The notes beneath the pieces are model-generated. The model was not told the origin of the DNA. It ran no database searches and worked only from the letters and a program-made list of their open reading frames with translations. From NCBI GenBank assembly GCA_030015575.1, contig CM057342.1, positions 617,859,348-617,923,347 of the forward strand: a DNA stretch of 64,000 nt. The letters are read 5' to 3'. Shown here piece by piece: positions 8,779 to 21,110 of the stretch. A program made the position numbers and the translations under genes. This DNA is from Agapanthus africanus. Its lineage: Eukaryota > Streptophyta > Magnoliopsida > Asparagales > Amaryllidaceae. How positions within the stretch are numbered: position 1 is the first letter of the stretch; each line of letters begins with the position of its first letter.

Positions 8779-9516
8779 TGATGGATATCTAGATTTCCTT
8801 CAGATGTTATTTTCCGTTGATCTGCTGCGAGTGCTGATGGAGGGCTGAGATTGAGTTGGAGAGTTGCCTCCTGGAGCATGTGGATCTCAATGGGTTTTAT
8901 GTGGTTGAGGCCGAGCTACCTGCAAAGAAATCCCGGGGTTGTTGTGCCACCGAGGACCCTCCAACGATCAAGTTAGGCGGGATATCTTGGCAGAGTAACG
9001 GTCTATTGGGGTAAAATTGGCTTACCTGAATCGTCTGAGAGAGGGGTTTATATAGTGGCCGCCATGGGCAGGCGGGCGCGAGATTTACGCCGGCCGTTAC
9101 GCCCCTGGCGTCATTCCCGCGTGAAAGGAGGGATTCCCCATTAATGACGAGATATGCTCGTTAATGGGGGATCCTGATGGCGTGGAACGCGGGATCATGG
9201 GCGACGGATATCTCGCGTCTGGCGAGATTCGCGGAGGCTCCTATGATCGGTGCTGTAGGTCGGTCGGTGAGACCGAGGAAGATAAGCTTGGCGGGAGGCT
9301 CGGGAACGAGCGGGAGGCCGAGGCATCTTGGTTCTGTGATAGCTCGGAGGCGAGCTGGGGGTGGTCTAGAAGGCCACCGAAGGTCGGGAACATCCTCGGA
9401 TCGGAGGCCCGGGGTGTGATTCCAACGTAACGTTCTTGATCCTTTCTTATAAACTCTGAGACACGTCATCTGCCATGTGTCATTATCCGGGGAGTCACCG
9501 ATATCGAGTATCATCA
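8779..9516 (-). repeat. 5' LTR of Tat element 1
   Basis: The 738-bp LTR has plus-strand ends TGATGG and CATCA, close to the 732-bp LTR of element 2 (49775-50506). A minus-strand TATATAAA at 9047-9054 followed by a C-rich stretch is a likely promoter; element 2 has TATATAAA at 50227-50234. The right flanking bases (GGAAA, 9517-9521) are the candidate TSD, but the left end is not in the window. Confidence 0.8.
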
Positions 9517-10668
9517 GGAAAAGTTTGGAAACTTCTTGAAATGGTCATAGATCGATAACCTTATTCCCAACATCAAGAATAATATAGTAATTATACTGAA
9601 TACCTTATGCAGATTGAGAGGCACAGAGATTTGAAGATTGAGATTCATTAAAATAATAATCACATTAAACAGAAAATGCGAGAGAAAAATTAGGGAGAGA
9701 CAGATTAATTGAGACATTTAGCTTTGGGCAGAAATCAAAACTTGACCAAGCTATTTTCATTTTGGTCTTTTAGTTTTTCGAATAAAGTCTAGAGGTCTAA
9801 GAAGGCCGTGGGCGATCAACTTATCTAAGTGGGCCGTATATGCCATTAGTCGAATGAATTTCGATCCTTCGTTCAGATCAAATGGACCGGAAATGTACAT
9901 TGGACCCTCCAGTCCCAAACAGGTAATGGAGAGGATCCAATGCCGATCCCCGCAGCCTTTAAAATTTCCTATTTTTTCTTCTTATGTAATACATGGCTAG
10001 GTTAAATAGTGAATATGTCGGTATTATTTTGCTGATTTTTTCTATATGGTTTAGCTACTGAATGTTGAATGCCGGCCTCTCTCAGTGTCTGATACAGCTT
10101 GATAATTTTCTTCTTCCGCGGAACCCGGATTTTTTCAACACACATGACCCAAAGGCATAAGATAAGTTTAAAGGCTAATTTAATTTAAAAATTAGTGTAT
10201 TGTTAATATATTAATTAAAATCGGATGCATATGAAAACAAGATGTTGGATAATAGAATTCACTGTTTATATTAGATAATTTTTTTTAAAATTGTTTTATT
10301 AAAGTACCCGGCTGTTTTTACTTTATCCAAAAAAACACAAAAATCTTTCTCAATTCTTCATTAGAAAAGAATTTGGTTTTTCAACTTTATATAAAATACC
10401 TCGTCAATTCTTCATTAATTTTTTTTTTTTAAAAATACCCCATACGAGTACAATGCGCATTGTGAAGCTATTGTCATCAATGAAAAAAATTTAAAGAAGA
10501 CCTTTGTTTATATCTCTATTGTAAGTTAGGTGTGGGATTGTAATACCGAGTTCCCCTGTAAATATTTCCGTATTTATAAATAAATGTATCCCTATTTTTT
10601 TTCTATTTGAATACTTTTTATAGATAATTTCATATATTTTTCTAATAATAATTTCTATATATTTTTTT
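9517..10668. other. AT-rich DNA without recognisable genes
   Basis: About 1.15 kb of AT-rich sequence with homopolymer runs. I see no conserved coding frame, tRNA or repeat family. It is probably the old target DNA of Tat element 1 or a decayed LTR. Confidence 0.4.
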
Positions 10669-11850
10669 TGCCTAAACCTAAACCTAAACCCAAACCCAAG
10701 CACGTTCCCTAACCCTACCCTACCCAACCTGACACGCCCTACCCGACCCGACCCGACCCGACTCCCCCATCCTCCTCCTTCTTCTTTTCTTTTCCTTCCC
10801 GCCTTTTTCACGACGAGCTCCTCACGACCCGCGCTCCTCCACGACCTCGTCCTCACCCCAACGTCCCCGCGACCTCCGCAGCACCAGCTCCCTCCCTTTT
10901 CTCTTTTTCTTTTCCTTCTTCCTTCTTCATCCTTTTCTCTTCTCTTTCTTCCTTCCTTTTTCCCCCACCTTCCTATTTCCCCCATGACTCGCTCAAACCT
11001 AATGGCTATTGTCGACTTTCTAGTGCCACCTCACGCGAGATCCCCTCGCATACGCCCCGAGATCCCCTCGCCTACCTCCCCATTATCCTCAAAGATCACT
11101 CGCCTCTCTCTCTCGTTTCCTCTCTCTCCCACCTCTCCTCAAACCCTTACTGTCTCGACCTCTGCTCACCGCCACAACCACCTCCACGTCGTCTCCGACA
11201 CCATAACCTAGCTGAGATCCCCCACCTCCTTCACTTCATCCCACAAACTCCAGCATCGGGCTCCTCCTTCTGCCACCTCGCCGCCTACGACCTGGACCAT
11301 CTCCGACGAGCTTTCTTTCACCATCAGCAGATCTCCAACGAACACTTCCTCCACGACACCACCACATATCCTTTTCTCCTTCCATCCCGAGCTCCTTTCC
11401 CTCACCCTTCGAACACCTTCATAACAATGACCACCCACACTCCAGCCACTGCCGACGAGCTCGCACCATCTCGACCTTCTCTTTTGGCCACCTCTACCAA
11501 CGTCGCCACAATCTCACTTCACCACAGCCTCCCCCACCGGAGCTCAGAGCCTAGCCCCTTCACTCCAAGTCGAGCCCAAGCCGGTCCCCTTACCTCCGCT
11601 ACTCCGACCACGATCCAGCGCCACCGCCGACCGCTGTTGACGCCTTGCCATTGCCACAGCGACCCTATCTCCATATCTAAGACAAGCTCCACAATGAGTA
11701 TTCGAGGCCAAGCTCAGGCCATAGCCGAGCCCAAGCTTGTTGTTGCAGTTGCTGCTGCTGCTGATTGCGTTGTTGTCGTTGCGTCGTAATCGTGCCATTG
11801 CTGTCGTCGTCGTCATCACGGTTGTGTCCCCGATCATCTTTAGGCAAGTG
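10669..11850 (+). other. pyrimidine-rich stretch ending in a splice-donor-like site, possibly an old gypsy LTR
   Basis: The stretch begins with CCTAAA/CCCGAC short repeats (10673-10765), continues as CT-rich sequence, and ends near 11843 with AGGCAAGT. The 3' LTR of the chromovirus has a similar pyrimidine-rich zone and a similar junction (GAGGCAAGT near 24331), followed by a loosely similar CTTG...CATGCTAT. Both also share short phrases such as CATAGC(C/T)GAGCCCAAG (about 11719 and 24059). I infer a related LTR or leader; the open frames here are low-complexity and I do not call genes. Confidence 0.4.
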
Positions 11851-12183
11851 AAAACCTTTACTTGTATTTCATGCTATAATGAACGTTAACTAAGGAAATT
11901 ATATTATAGCTAGAAACATAGATAAATATAACTAGATCGACACACACACGCTTGAATTTGATGTAGCAAACCATCGTGCCTTTTTATTCTGAGTAAAGCC
12001 CGACTAGAGCTTATTAATGTGTTGGTAACACGTAAAAATTAAATGTTTGACATCTAATTTAATTAGCTAGAGAGAAAGGTAAACTCGATCGATAACCAAA
12101 TGATTGTCTTAGGTGTTCGATACGAGCCTTATGCGAAAACAAAATTGAACATGGCGGAACTCATGATACCTAGACCCTAATAC
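11851..12183. other. short unassigned stretch with a Met-primer-site-like sequence
   Basis: AT-rich DNA between the pyrimidine-rich zone and LTR D. The minus strand reads GGTATCATGAG at 12160-12170, 14 nt outside the D LTR edge, which could be a mutated primer site. If so D is the 5' LTR of a truncated minus-strand copia element and not a solo LTR. No coding frame seen. Confidence 0.3.
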
Positions 12184-14425
12184 TGTTAACAAACCCACCG
12201 TGGATATTTGTGTAGGGTTCCTAAGCACTCTAGTGAGGTCTCACAAGGCATCGAACATGCCATTTTCAAAAATTCTAGGTGCCGAGAGACCCGACTACGG
12301 ATCGTTTGCTAGAAAACTAGGCGAAAAAGCTACTAGTTAACACTTAACTACAAGATACGGAAATACAACCTTTGTAGATCCGGTGCTCCACCTCCATAGC
12401 TCCGCAACGAGGTCCTCTCCGCTGTCCAAATCAAATCCGGGCTCAAGCGTCGGCTTCGTCGGAGAATGGGCAAGCTAGGTCGTCGATGTCCATGCCGAAG
12501 ATGATCTACGTCGAGGCATCGCTAAATCAAGCTCCACCTTCACCAAGCCATGAAAACTTGTGAAGGAAACACACTCTACTACTTGGCAAGAGGTAGAGGA
12601 TGAAGAAATAGGAAGTGGGTAGTCTTTAGATTTGGATTTCTCACTCAAATTCATCACTTGCCATTGATGGAGGCAAGCTTTCTTCACTTGAAGAAATGAA
12701 GAAGAAGAAGAATATTATCATAAGAATAATTCAAAAAAGAAAAGAATAACAATACTTATCATAACACTAACCATGGTAATTTGTAGAGAATCAATCATGG
12801 TTAAATGGGATGGTTAGGGTTAAGCATGAGACAAAATGGTTGCTAAAGTCAAAGTCTTCATGAAGCTTCATGAACAAAACAAAAGAAGCCACCATTTTCT
12901 CATTTGCTTTTCATTTTCCAAAATGAATAAATGAATAAATAAATAGATATGAAAATGTAAACCCTAACCATTACATAACCATGGTTTAAACTTTACACAA
13001 AACACAAGTTAGCATGCATCATCAAACATGATACATACAAGTGTACAAAGGTATATCGCATATACAATGCGCACATCCGAGTGAGAAAATCCATCTAAAG
13101 TGAACCGATACTAGTTAATGCAAAGTAATATATCAAATATATAATTATGCATTAAATCATTAAATCAACTCTTGATTTAACGATCCGGTCATATCGCATA
13201 TAACCGGCTAGTATCCAATGTATCGGCTTATCGAATCAATCCTTGATTCGATAATTAGGTTATATCGCATACAACCATTCGACACATTGATCGCGAGAAT
13301 GAAATACGGTATCACATACACGCATTACTCTCGGTCCCGCACATATCTCATATGCGCTCCTATTTCGTTTCGCTTGAGCCAGGAAACCTCTGTGTAGGAC
13401 TCTAAAGACTCGTCAATACGCCGGCAGCGGATGATGATCATATCAAACATCCACAAGCCGCAAGCGGTCTGCTAAACGTAATGGCCACCCGGGTATTGAG
13501 CGATCTGAAGATCGACGAGCAAGCCCGCTCACACTCCAGTGAATCCGACCAGTAACACTACCGTACAGTCCGGTCTGATCGTCTGATATGTCGTATATCT
13601 CGCCTAGGGGTGGTAAACGTCAGACCCCAATAGCTCGATAAGTCGTGTCGATATGAGGTCTATAACAATTCGAGAAACTACTGGTAACACTTACCAGTAA
13701 ATCTCAGCAACCCTGGCCAGGGATTTCCTGTTATAGCCAATCGAACACAGCGCAACATCAACCTCCTATACCGGGAGAGACGAATCCCCTCCTATCGCTC
13801 ATTGCCTCCATGTGACTCGGGACTGTACCCAAAAACCACCATTTTGCACGCCCTCTTGGACGTGGTAAGATGGAAATCAAAGCACAGTGGGAACCACACA
13901 AGACTCTATGACGATCTCGGGTCAACAGACTACTCTGTACCAGTGTCACCAGAGAACTGCCATCTGACGTGAGGTATAATACCATCTGGGAGTTCTCGGC
14001 GAGTCCGTCCAGTGTACCCAGTCTCCACTGAGCACCCGTATATCATCTCCGATGTCAAACACCAATGGATATGGGATCATCCATCGCCCATCTGTATGGG
14101 TCGAGAAGGTATACGCTAGTCTACTCTGGTATATCGATGCCCCGTCTCGATACACCCACGACTAGGGACTTTGAAGGATGTACTTATGGACTACCATGTC
14201 CCCACTAGTATGATCCGCATCATAGTCTAGGTAGTCAAGTACAGATCCTAAGGGCTTTACCAACATGTAACAGAGAGACAATCAGTATACACGTTAAGGT
14301 AAAGATCAACCAGATAGCATACTATCATGTCGAGCAAGAAAGTCCTCCCTATATACGTCCCAGCATCCACTACAATATACATCCTATGTACAGTAATGGC
14401 CTCTAGGGCATACATATAACTAACA
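12184..14425 (-). repeat. copia LTR D (solo or truncated element)
   Basis: From TGTTAACAAACCC to ...CATATAACTAACA, 2242 bp. The right half (13380-14425) matches the shared part of LTRs A, B and C, including TACTGGTAA (13679-13687) with TTACCAGTA (13691-13699) and GAGAACT (13952-13958) with AGTTCTC (13991-13997). The left start was chosen because the distance to the shared ACAACCTTTGTAG (about 12364) is close to that in LTR B. No matching TSD is visible (AATAC left, ATTTG right), so the boundary or insertion history is uncertain. Confidence 0.7.
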
Positions 14426-15202
14426 ATTTGGTGGCAAATCAAAATCGTCTCCACACATAAAATGACACCCCTATTTAGCTTCATCAAATCTGAAATTCCT
14501 TGTACACGTAACTTATGTAAATCGTAGTAAATTATATATATACCGGAACGTTGTGTTCTAGGGCTCGTATCAAACCCAACAGATAAACATACATTATCCC
14601 ATAGTTGATCTCTGAATTTTAATAAGTTATAATGACGAAAACTGAGGTGATTCATGGCTCTAGACTGTAGTCCAGAGCTAGAGTCTTTACCTTTACCCGT
14701 ATTGGAACGCATGTTTCTCCCTGTTTAAACGTGCAAGTGTGCTAAACCATACATAGAAGCGTATAAGATTGAATTATATTTCCAACGGTACTAGTCTCAT
14801 TGCATTCCGGTATCTTTTGATATTTATAACACTTTTTAAATCGTCGATGTGTGCTGCAGTTTCGTGCAGAACCAGAATGTATACCTTAACATTATACAGT
14901 GTATATCTCCCTTTGTACAGTGGATATTATTGATCTATCTAATGCGTTGGAAGCATGACAGATAAATCTAAATATTATCTAACTGTAGAGTTGACTAATT
15001 ATGATCCCGACAGGGAGTAAAACGTGTTACGAAATGAACTTCCAGCTCTGAAACTGGATTTCCAGCAGAGAACACTTAAAAAGTGTTATAAATATCAAAA
15101 GTGGAAATCCAACGGTACACTTCTAGAATATCAAAAGTGGAAATCCAACGTTGGAAATATAAATTATTTCCAGCAGTAAAACGTGTTACGAAATGACTAA
15201 TT
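14426..15202. other. unassigned DNA with a local ~200-bp duplication at the chromovirus 5' junction
   Basis: No coding frame of note. Two copies of GTAAAACGTGTTACGAAATGA lie near 15016 and 15175, inside two copies of TGACTAATTAT (near 14993 and 15194), and AATATCAAAAGTGGAAATCC is repeated near 15091 and 15127. The second TGACTAATTAT abuts the point (15203) where homology to the chromovirus LTR begins. Confidence 0.5.
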
Positions 15203-16453
15203 ATCTCTTTTAGAATATAGATAATTGCATAATAATGTGATTTTAACATTCCATATTTGATAAAGTGTATTTTAATTAGTATTGGAATTATAATCTTAAC
15301 CCTAATCGATAACTGTGCATCCATGTGTTTGAATTTATACCTATTTGCATACCACATCACACTATTCCATTTTATTGTTACATTGGTACCCCATACTTGT
15401 TTTTGTGTACCCATGCTTATTATAGTTTGATTTTGAGCACCCACGTGACATTTTTGCACCCTGACATGACCTGTTATACTATTACTTGACACGACTTGAT
15501 ACCGTACACTTCTTGATATGATTAGATTTATTTACACTATTTGACCTGACCTGATGTACCATATCTTGACCCGTTACATGATCTTGTTACTAATGCCAAC
15601 AGCCTTGACATGTTGTCCCTACAGACATTTCCTGTTGTCTATCCAGACAAACTTGTACCTGCTTGATCCTGTGTTGGCATTAGCTTCATATTATTAATAC
15701 CTGACTTAAACATATAACTTGGGAGTATGGGGAAATCAATGATGAAACCTGACTTGTAACTCAACAGTTCGCTTGCTTATACTGATCAGTTTTAGAGGCT
15801 AGGCCAGCCTTGGGATGCTGCTGCTGACATCATTCATCTGTACATATTTCCTGTTTTAGTGCCTAGCGGCATGTCTCGGATTCAGCCCGAGAATCTTGAC
15901 CGTGGTCCCAGGTATGCACGGGATACTATTGAGTTATATCGATGATTCATCAAATTGATTTCGAAGACTTGAAAGTAGTTAACCCAATAGACCAGTCTAG
16001 ATTACTCACTACACATTACCCTTACTGTCCTCATTTATATTACTGTTATACCTGTTTTACTGTTCATACTCATACCTGCATGTCTTGTTACCCCTTGTTT
16101 ACATTATTGCTTGATGTTATGACGCACTGACGTCTGGGTTTTGCATGGCCCAGATTCTTTACCTTTGTCGCAGACCGAGCAAGAGTACTCTGCTGTTAGA
16201 CCGAGCAGTGAGGATCCTGTTGATATCCAGTTTTACTTTCCAAGTGTTTTATTTATTGGATCTTTTGCTTCCGCATTATTTTATTCTTGACTCGTTTATT
16301 CTAGCTTATGGACATGTGTTAGATAGTTATTTATTGTTCTTGATATCTCTACAGCCGTAATGTGACTGTGGAAGGATATTTCCTATCCACAGGTAGCATG
16401 GTTGGCTATGTTACATGCCTATCTTAGCGTACTCTGGGAAGCGGGGCGTGACA
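15203..16453 (+). repeat. truncated 5' LTR of the chromovirus
   Basis: 1251 bp closely matching the 3' LTR pieces 24623-25241, 35498-35751 and 47768-48146 (total about 1250 bp). The uninterrupted copy shows the empty sites of the B and LARD insertions (near 15815-15826 and 16068-16075). About 2.45 kb of LTR present at the 3' end (22172-24622) is missing here; homology stops abruptly at 15203. Confidence 0.85.
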
Positions 16454-16462
16454 TGGTTTTTT

Positions 16463-16474
16463 TGGTATCAGAGC
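16463..16474 (+). other. primer binding site of the chromovirus
   Basis: TGGTATCAGAGC, complementary to initiator Met tRNA, 9 nt after the 5' LTR end (TGACA, 16449-16453). It fixes the plus orientation. Confidence 0.92.
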
Positions 16475-16984
16475 CATAGGGGATAGGTTAATTGGGTTTG
16501 ATTCTTTTGTAGTTGGGTATTGGACCCAATACACGAATCGTAAAATCCGTGATTAGGAACATGTCCTGCCACCTTGTTATCGTAATTCTTGAATCATATC
16601 TTTCTCTTGATCCTTATCTTGACGATATGCAAACGACTTTGCATCTCGGCTTGAAACATTTCGGTTCCTTATTGTTTTCCCCTGTTCCTTTGATTCTGAT
16701 ACTAGGATTTGGGCGACTTGAGTGGAGTTATGTGATTGTAACTATGAACTGCAGTATGGTTATAATGCGGTACTCTATTTAAGTAACTTAGAGTCCTAGT
16801 CTTGATTCACCTCCTTATTTCATGGTCGTTATATTGCCTTGCTTCTTTTGCTTTCCAGTTCATGTTTTGTCACAAGCTTGAATCCTGTTTACCGTGCTTA
16901 TCTTCTTCAATGTTTGGCTTCAGGTGAAATCGTTTCAGGTATCCTACTTGTTCATGTCTTTCCCACATTAGAATTATTCAATTT
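16475..16984 (+). other. remnant where gag should be
   Basis: Only about 0.5 kb separates the primer site from the end of protease. No gag domain, zinc knuckle or protease active site is readable, so gag and the front of protease have been deleted or have decayed beyond recognition. Confidence 0.6.
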
Positions 16985-19090
16985 TGGTGCATTCCTTTGT
17001 TTGTTGATGTCTTGGGAATGGATTTTCTCGGCACTTTCTACGCTCACATTGATTGTAGGGCAAAGAAAGAGATTTTCCAGATTTCCGGACATCCGGAGTT
17101 TGTTTTTGCTGGAGGAAACAGTTCTGTTGGGCCAGTCGAGTTTAGGGCTAGGCCGACAAACAATATTCTATCGTCGATGGAAGTTAATAAGGAGGAAGAG
17201 CCATCTGTAGTTCGAGAGTTCTTGGATGTGTTCGAAGACATCTCGAGTTTACCGCCAAAACGAGATATGGAGTTCGCGATCGATCTTGTTTCTAGTGCAG
17301 CACCGATTTCAAGGCGTATTATCCGATGGCACCAGTGGAGTTGGATGGAATTCAAGAAGCAGATTGCCGAATTACTTGAGAAGGGTTAGATTCGCAGTAG
17401 TAACTCACCTTGGGGAGCTTCAGTTCTTCTAGTCGAGAAGAAAGATGGCACAAGGAGGATGTGCATCGATTGTCAAGAATTAAACCGGGTGACTGTTAAG
17501 AACAAGTACCCGATCCCTCGCATTGGCGAATTGTTTGAGTAGCTTAGTGGCGCAAGGGTATTCTCGAAGCTGGATTTGCGATCCGGATACCATCAGGTCC
17601 GAGTTAAATCAGAAGATATTTGCAAGACTGCGTTCCGAACTCGGTATGGACATTACGAGTATTTAGTGATGCCCTTCGGAATAACGAATGCACCGACGAT
17701 ATTTATGGACTTGATGAACCGAATCTTTTCACCATTCTTAGACCAGTTTTTGGTGGTGTTCATTGATGGTATTCTGGTTTACTCGAGGAGTATTGAAGAG
17801 CATACGAATACTTGAAGATCGCACTGCAGATATTGAGGCAAGAAAGATTATATGCGAAGATGAGCAAGTGCGAGTTTTGAATTAAAGAAGTGAAGTTTTT
17901 AGGGCATGTCGTATCCGAGGATGGAATCGCCGTTGATCCCGAAAAGATTACAGCAGTTTAAGATTGGCCGATTCCAAAGAACGTTGCAGAGATCAGAAGC
18001 TTTCTTGGACTTGCCGGGTATTACAGAAGGTTCATGGAAAATTTTGCTCGTTTGGCTGAGCCTCTGACCAAGCTTACGCACAAGGAAGTACCATTTATGT
18101 GGACAGATAAGTGTGCGTCATTTATTGAAGCGTTGAGGCAGAGATTGATAGACGCCCTGTTTTAACCGTACCAGGCAGTTCCGGAGGATTGGTGATTCAT
18201 AGCGACGCATCTGGGAAAGGATTGGGATGTGTTTTGATGCAACATGGGAAGGTTATAGCTTACGCATCAAGACAGTTGAAGACCCATAAGAAGAATTACC
18301 CAACTCACGATTTGGAGCTAGCAGCTGTGATTTTCGCTTTGAAGATTTGGAGACACTACTTATTGGGCGAAAGGGTCGGAGTATTCACCGATCACAAAAG
18401 CCTGAAGTATGTGTTCACACAGAAGGGGCTTAATATGAGGCAGCGCAGATGGTTGGAGCTGATGGCTGACTACGATCTTGATCTTAAATACCATCCGGGA
18501 AAAGTTAATGTTGTGCCGGATGCGCTTAGTCGGTTGCCAGCAATTCAGATGTTGACTGCACAAAAGGAACTTATTGAAGACTTTCAGAGATTCGATTTGG
18601 AGATTGTACTACCGCATTCTTCGGGACAGTTGATGCAGCTGCAAGTACAGTCGTCGTTGATCGAGAATATTAAAGCAGCGCAATTGCAGGACCCAAGATT
18701 GCTGAAGTTTCGAGAACAAGTTGAAGCTGGACTTCGAACGGACATGTTGATCCATGAAGATGGTTCGTTGCGATATGGTAGCCGTTTGTGTACCAAAAGG
18801 AGATATTTGCGAAGAAGTTATGAAGGAGGCACACAGTTCCGCATATTCTGTACATCCAGGAGGCACGAAAATGTACCATGATCTATGACAGCATTTCTGG
18901 TGGGAAGGCATGAAACGGGAGATTGCCCGTTTTGTAGAAAGTGCTTGGTGTGTCAGCAAGTTAAGGCTGAACATCAACGGGTTGCTGGTTTATTGCAACC
19001 ACTTCTGATTCCTCAGTGGAAGTGGGAACATATAACCATGGATTTCGTGACGGCTTTGCCGCGGAGTCCAAAAGGAAACAATGCAGTTTG
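16985..19090 (+). pseudogene. pol: chromovirus pol, 5' half: protease end, RT, RNase H, integrase zinc finger
   Basis: The C-terminal end of protease is seen near 17005 (DVLGMDFLGTFYAHIDC). RT follows ([46 protein letters not shown]). Stops fall near 17386, 17540 and 17813, and the frame shifts more than once. The catalytic box reads FIDGIL where YIDDIL is normal, so one of the two essential aspartates is Gly. RNase H (18189-18540: [13 protein letters not shown] ... [11 protein letters not shown]) is well preserved. The integrase HHCC finger ends with [16 protein letters not shown] near 18960, and the core starts [18 protein letters not shown] before LTR E interrupts it at 19091. This is a dead gene. 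Confidence 0.88.
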
Positions 19091-21110
19091 TGTTGGCTAT
19101 AGTGCCCTCAAGGCAATTATCATAGTCACGGACTTGTGATTATGATGATTGAAGCAGGACCTATACCGATGAAACAGTCTTACTCAAGATGATAGTATGC
19201 TATCTGGTTTGTCTTTATCATCATATACATGTTGATAGAGCCCATAGGATTCTTACTTGACTGCCAGCATTGTGATGGCGGTCACATACGTGGGAGCTGG
19301 GGGTCTACAAGCACATCCTTAAATGTCCCTAGTCGTAGGAGTATCGAGACCGGGCATCGATACTCCAGTGTAGAGTGGTGTATACTGATCGAGACCCCGA
19401 CGAAAGGCGGTGGCCAGGTCTCACAAGCCATTGGTGTTAGTTTGTTCACCTAAGATAGTATACAGGTGCTCATTGGGTTATGAGTACACTGGACGAACTC
19501 GCCGGGAACCTGCTAGTTGGTATTATACCTATTGTCAGATAGCAGTTCCCAGGTGACATGTATACAGGTTAGTCTTTCGACCTGAGATCGTCATTTGTCT
19601 CGTATGAGTTCCCACCGTGTTTTGATTATTACCCTACCACGGCTCAAAGGAGTCGTGCAAACAGGTTTTAGTTGGGTACAGTCCCGAGCTACATGGAGGC
19701 AGTGATCGGATCATTGGGGATTCGTCTCTCCCGGTATTGGGGGTTGATGTCGCGTTGTGTATGGATGGCCATCACCATAAATCCGTGGCCATGGTAGACG
19801 AGAATTATCGATCCAGGATTGATAGTTTCTCAGGTGGTGATGGGTTTCATACCGACACTATATATCACGTTGTTGGGGGTCTGACTTTATCCACCCCCCT
19901 AGACTCGATATGCAATACTCTTAGACGAACAGACCGGACTGTACGAATATTGTCACTGACAGGCTCAGTAGGGGTTCAGGATGAGTTTGCTCGTCGGCCT
20001 CCTTTTCGCTCGATACCTGGGTAGCCGTTACGTACAGCTAGTGCCGCAGGCGTGCTTGTGGTTAAACCCACTGCCAGCGTATTGACGAGTCTTTAGAGTC
20101 CCATACAGAGGGTTTTCACGGTTCAGGCGATATGGTGTACATGAGGTATGTTGATACATACAGATATCCGATTAAATATGTGCAAGTGCTGCGGAGACTT
20201 TAATCGGACGGTTGATAATACCAGCGGCTCAGGATTAAGCCGGATTATTAAATCGGGTTTTGATTTAATAATTGATATATGTATTTGTATATACGTATTC
20301 TAGTATTATTGTTCACTATTCATTTTCTCTCTCAGCTATTTGTATTTTTGTATGAATACGCGTATATGTATTTCGATACATGTACCGGGAAGTATTCAGT
20401 ATTTTGTACGGAATAGCTTCTGGAAGGTACCACATCATTTGTATGAATTTCCATTTATAGAAATTCATTTGTTTAATAAATGAGGTGGAAAAGGAGGCAT
20501 GGTCATGGACATGTAAGTGGCATGGGTCAAAGCATGGTTGCATATTTGTTTAATGCAAAATTGGAAATGTTTTTTTTTATGATGGGAGAGAGAGGGGGCC
20601 CGCCACTTAAGGGAGTGGGATTGATTTATTTTGCTTGATGATTTTATCACATTACTAGCCTCCTCACTCTCTCACTCTCATGCTCGACCCAAAAGACTTA
20701 GCAAAAGTTCACATCCTCCTTCATCTTCTTCTTGAGTTTCTTATTGAGCTCATGGTTTGAGAGAAAAAATGTAGTGGCACTTCCATACACCCCCACTCTC
20801 CATAGCTAGCGACTTTGGAGCGTAGGTTATCTTGTTTGTCGAGATTGGAGCTTGCACCGTTTCCCTCGGGTGGATCATCGGAGACGAAGGAAGACCGGCA
20901 ACCAAACCACATCAAGGAGCCGCTAGGAGCTTGGAATGAAAACCGAAGGACTTGGATCATCTCGGTATAATAATTCTAACTCTTAGTTAGCATGCTAATT
21001 TAGGGTTTAAGGTCGATCCGGGATTCGGGTAGCGGTAGCGCCGGTTTGATAAATTTTTGTTTCTCATTTTGGCCGCGTTTCGACGGCCGGGGCGCTGCCG
21101 GGACCCTTCA
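19091..21110 (+). repeat. solo copia LTR E in the integrase region
   Basis: 2020 bp from TGTTGGCTATAG to GGACCCTTCA, flanked by the direct repeat GTTTG (19086-19090 and 21111-21115). It is in the opposite orientation to A-D: its first half is the reverse complement of their shared half, for example GGGAAC...TGCTA (19504-19515) with TAGCAGTTCCC (19540-19550). No internal domain is present, so it is the product of LTR-LTR recombination after insertion. Removing it joins integrase sequence exactly. Confidence 0.9.

Larger units (their letters stand above)
5417..9516 (-). mobile_element. Tat-type Ty3-gypsy derivative 1, pol-less, 3' end missing
   Basis: Reading on the minus strand: 5' LTR 8779-9516, primer site 8761-8776, broken gag-protease frame 8713-6395, then a plus-strand extra ORF (5725-6222). 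The RT/RNase H/integrase genes that should lie between protease and the extra ORF are absent. Protease is joined almost directly to a scrap of RT. The 3' LTR would be on the left but copia A begins at 5416, so the remainder is probably beyond A. Sister element 2 (49775-64000) has a matching LTR layout and gag start. An antisense extra ORF between pol and 3' LTR is known in parts of the Tat lineage. Confidence 0.8.

Noticed and set aside
10673-10765. CCTAAA/CCCTA and CCCGAC runs suggesting an interstitial telomere repeat
   Set aside because: Only a few imperfect units near CCCTAAA; too short and irregular to call telomeric.
10491-10985. 164-codon Arg/Lys/Glu-rich frame on the minus strand
   Set aside because: It is the complement of a CT-rich low-complexity stretch, with no domain and biased composition; an artefact of base composition.
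12184-14425. Calling LTR D a clean solo LTR with TSD
   Set aside because: Flanks AATAC and ATTTG do not match, and a primer-site-like sequence sits outside the left edge, so it may be a truncated element.
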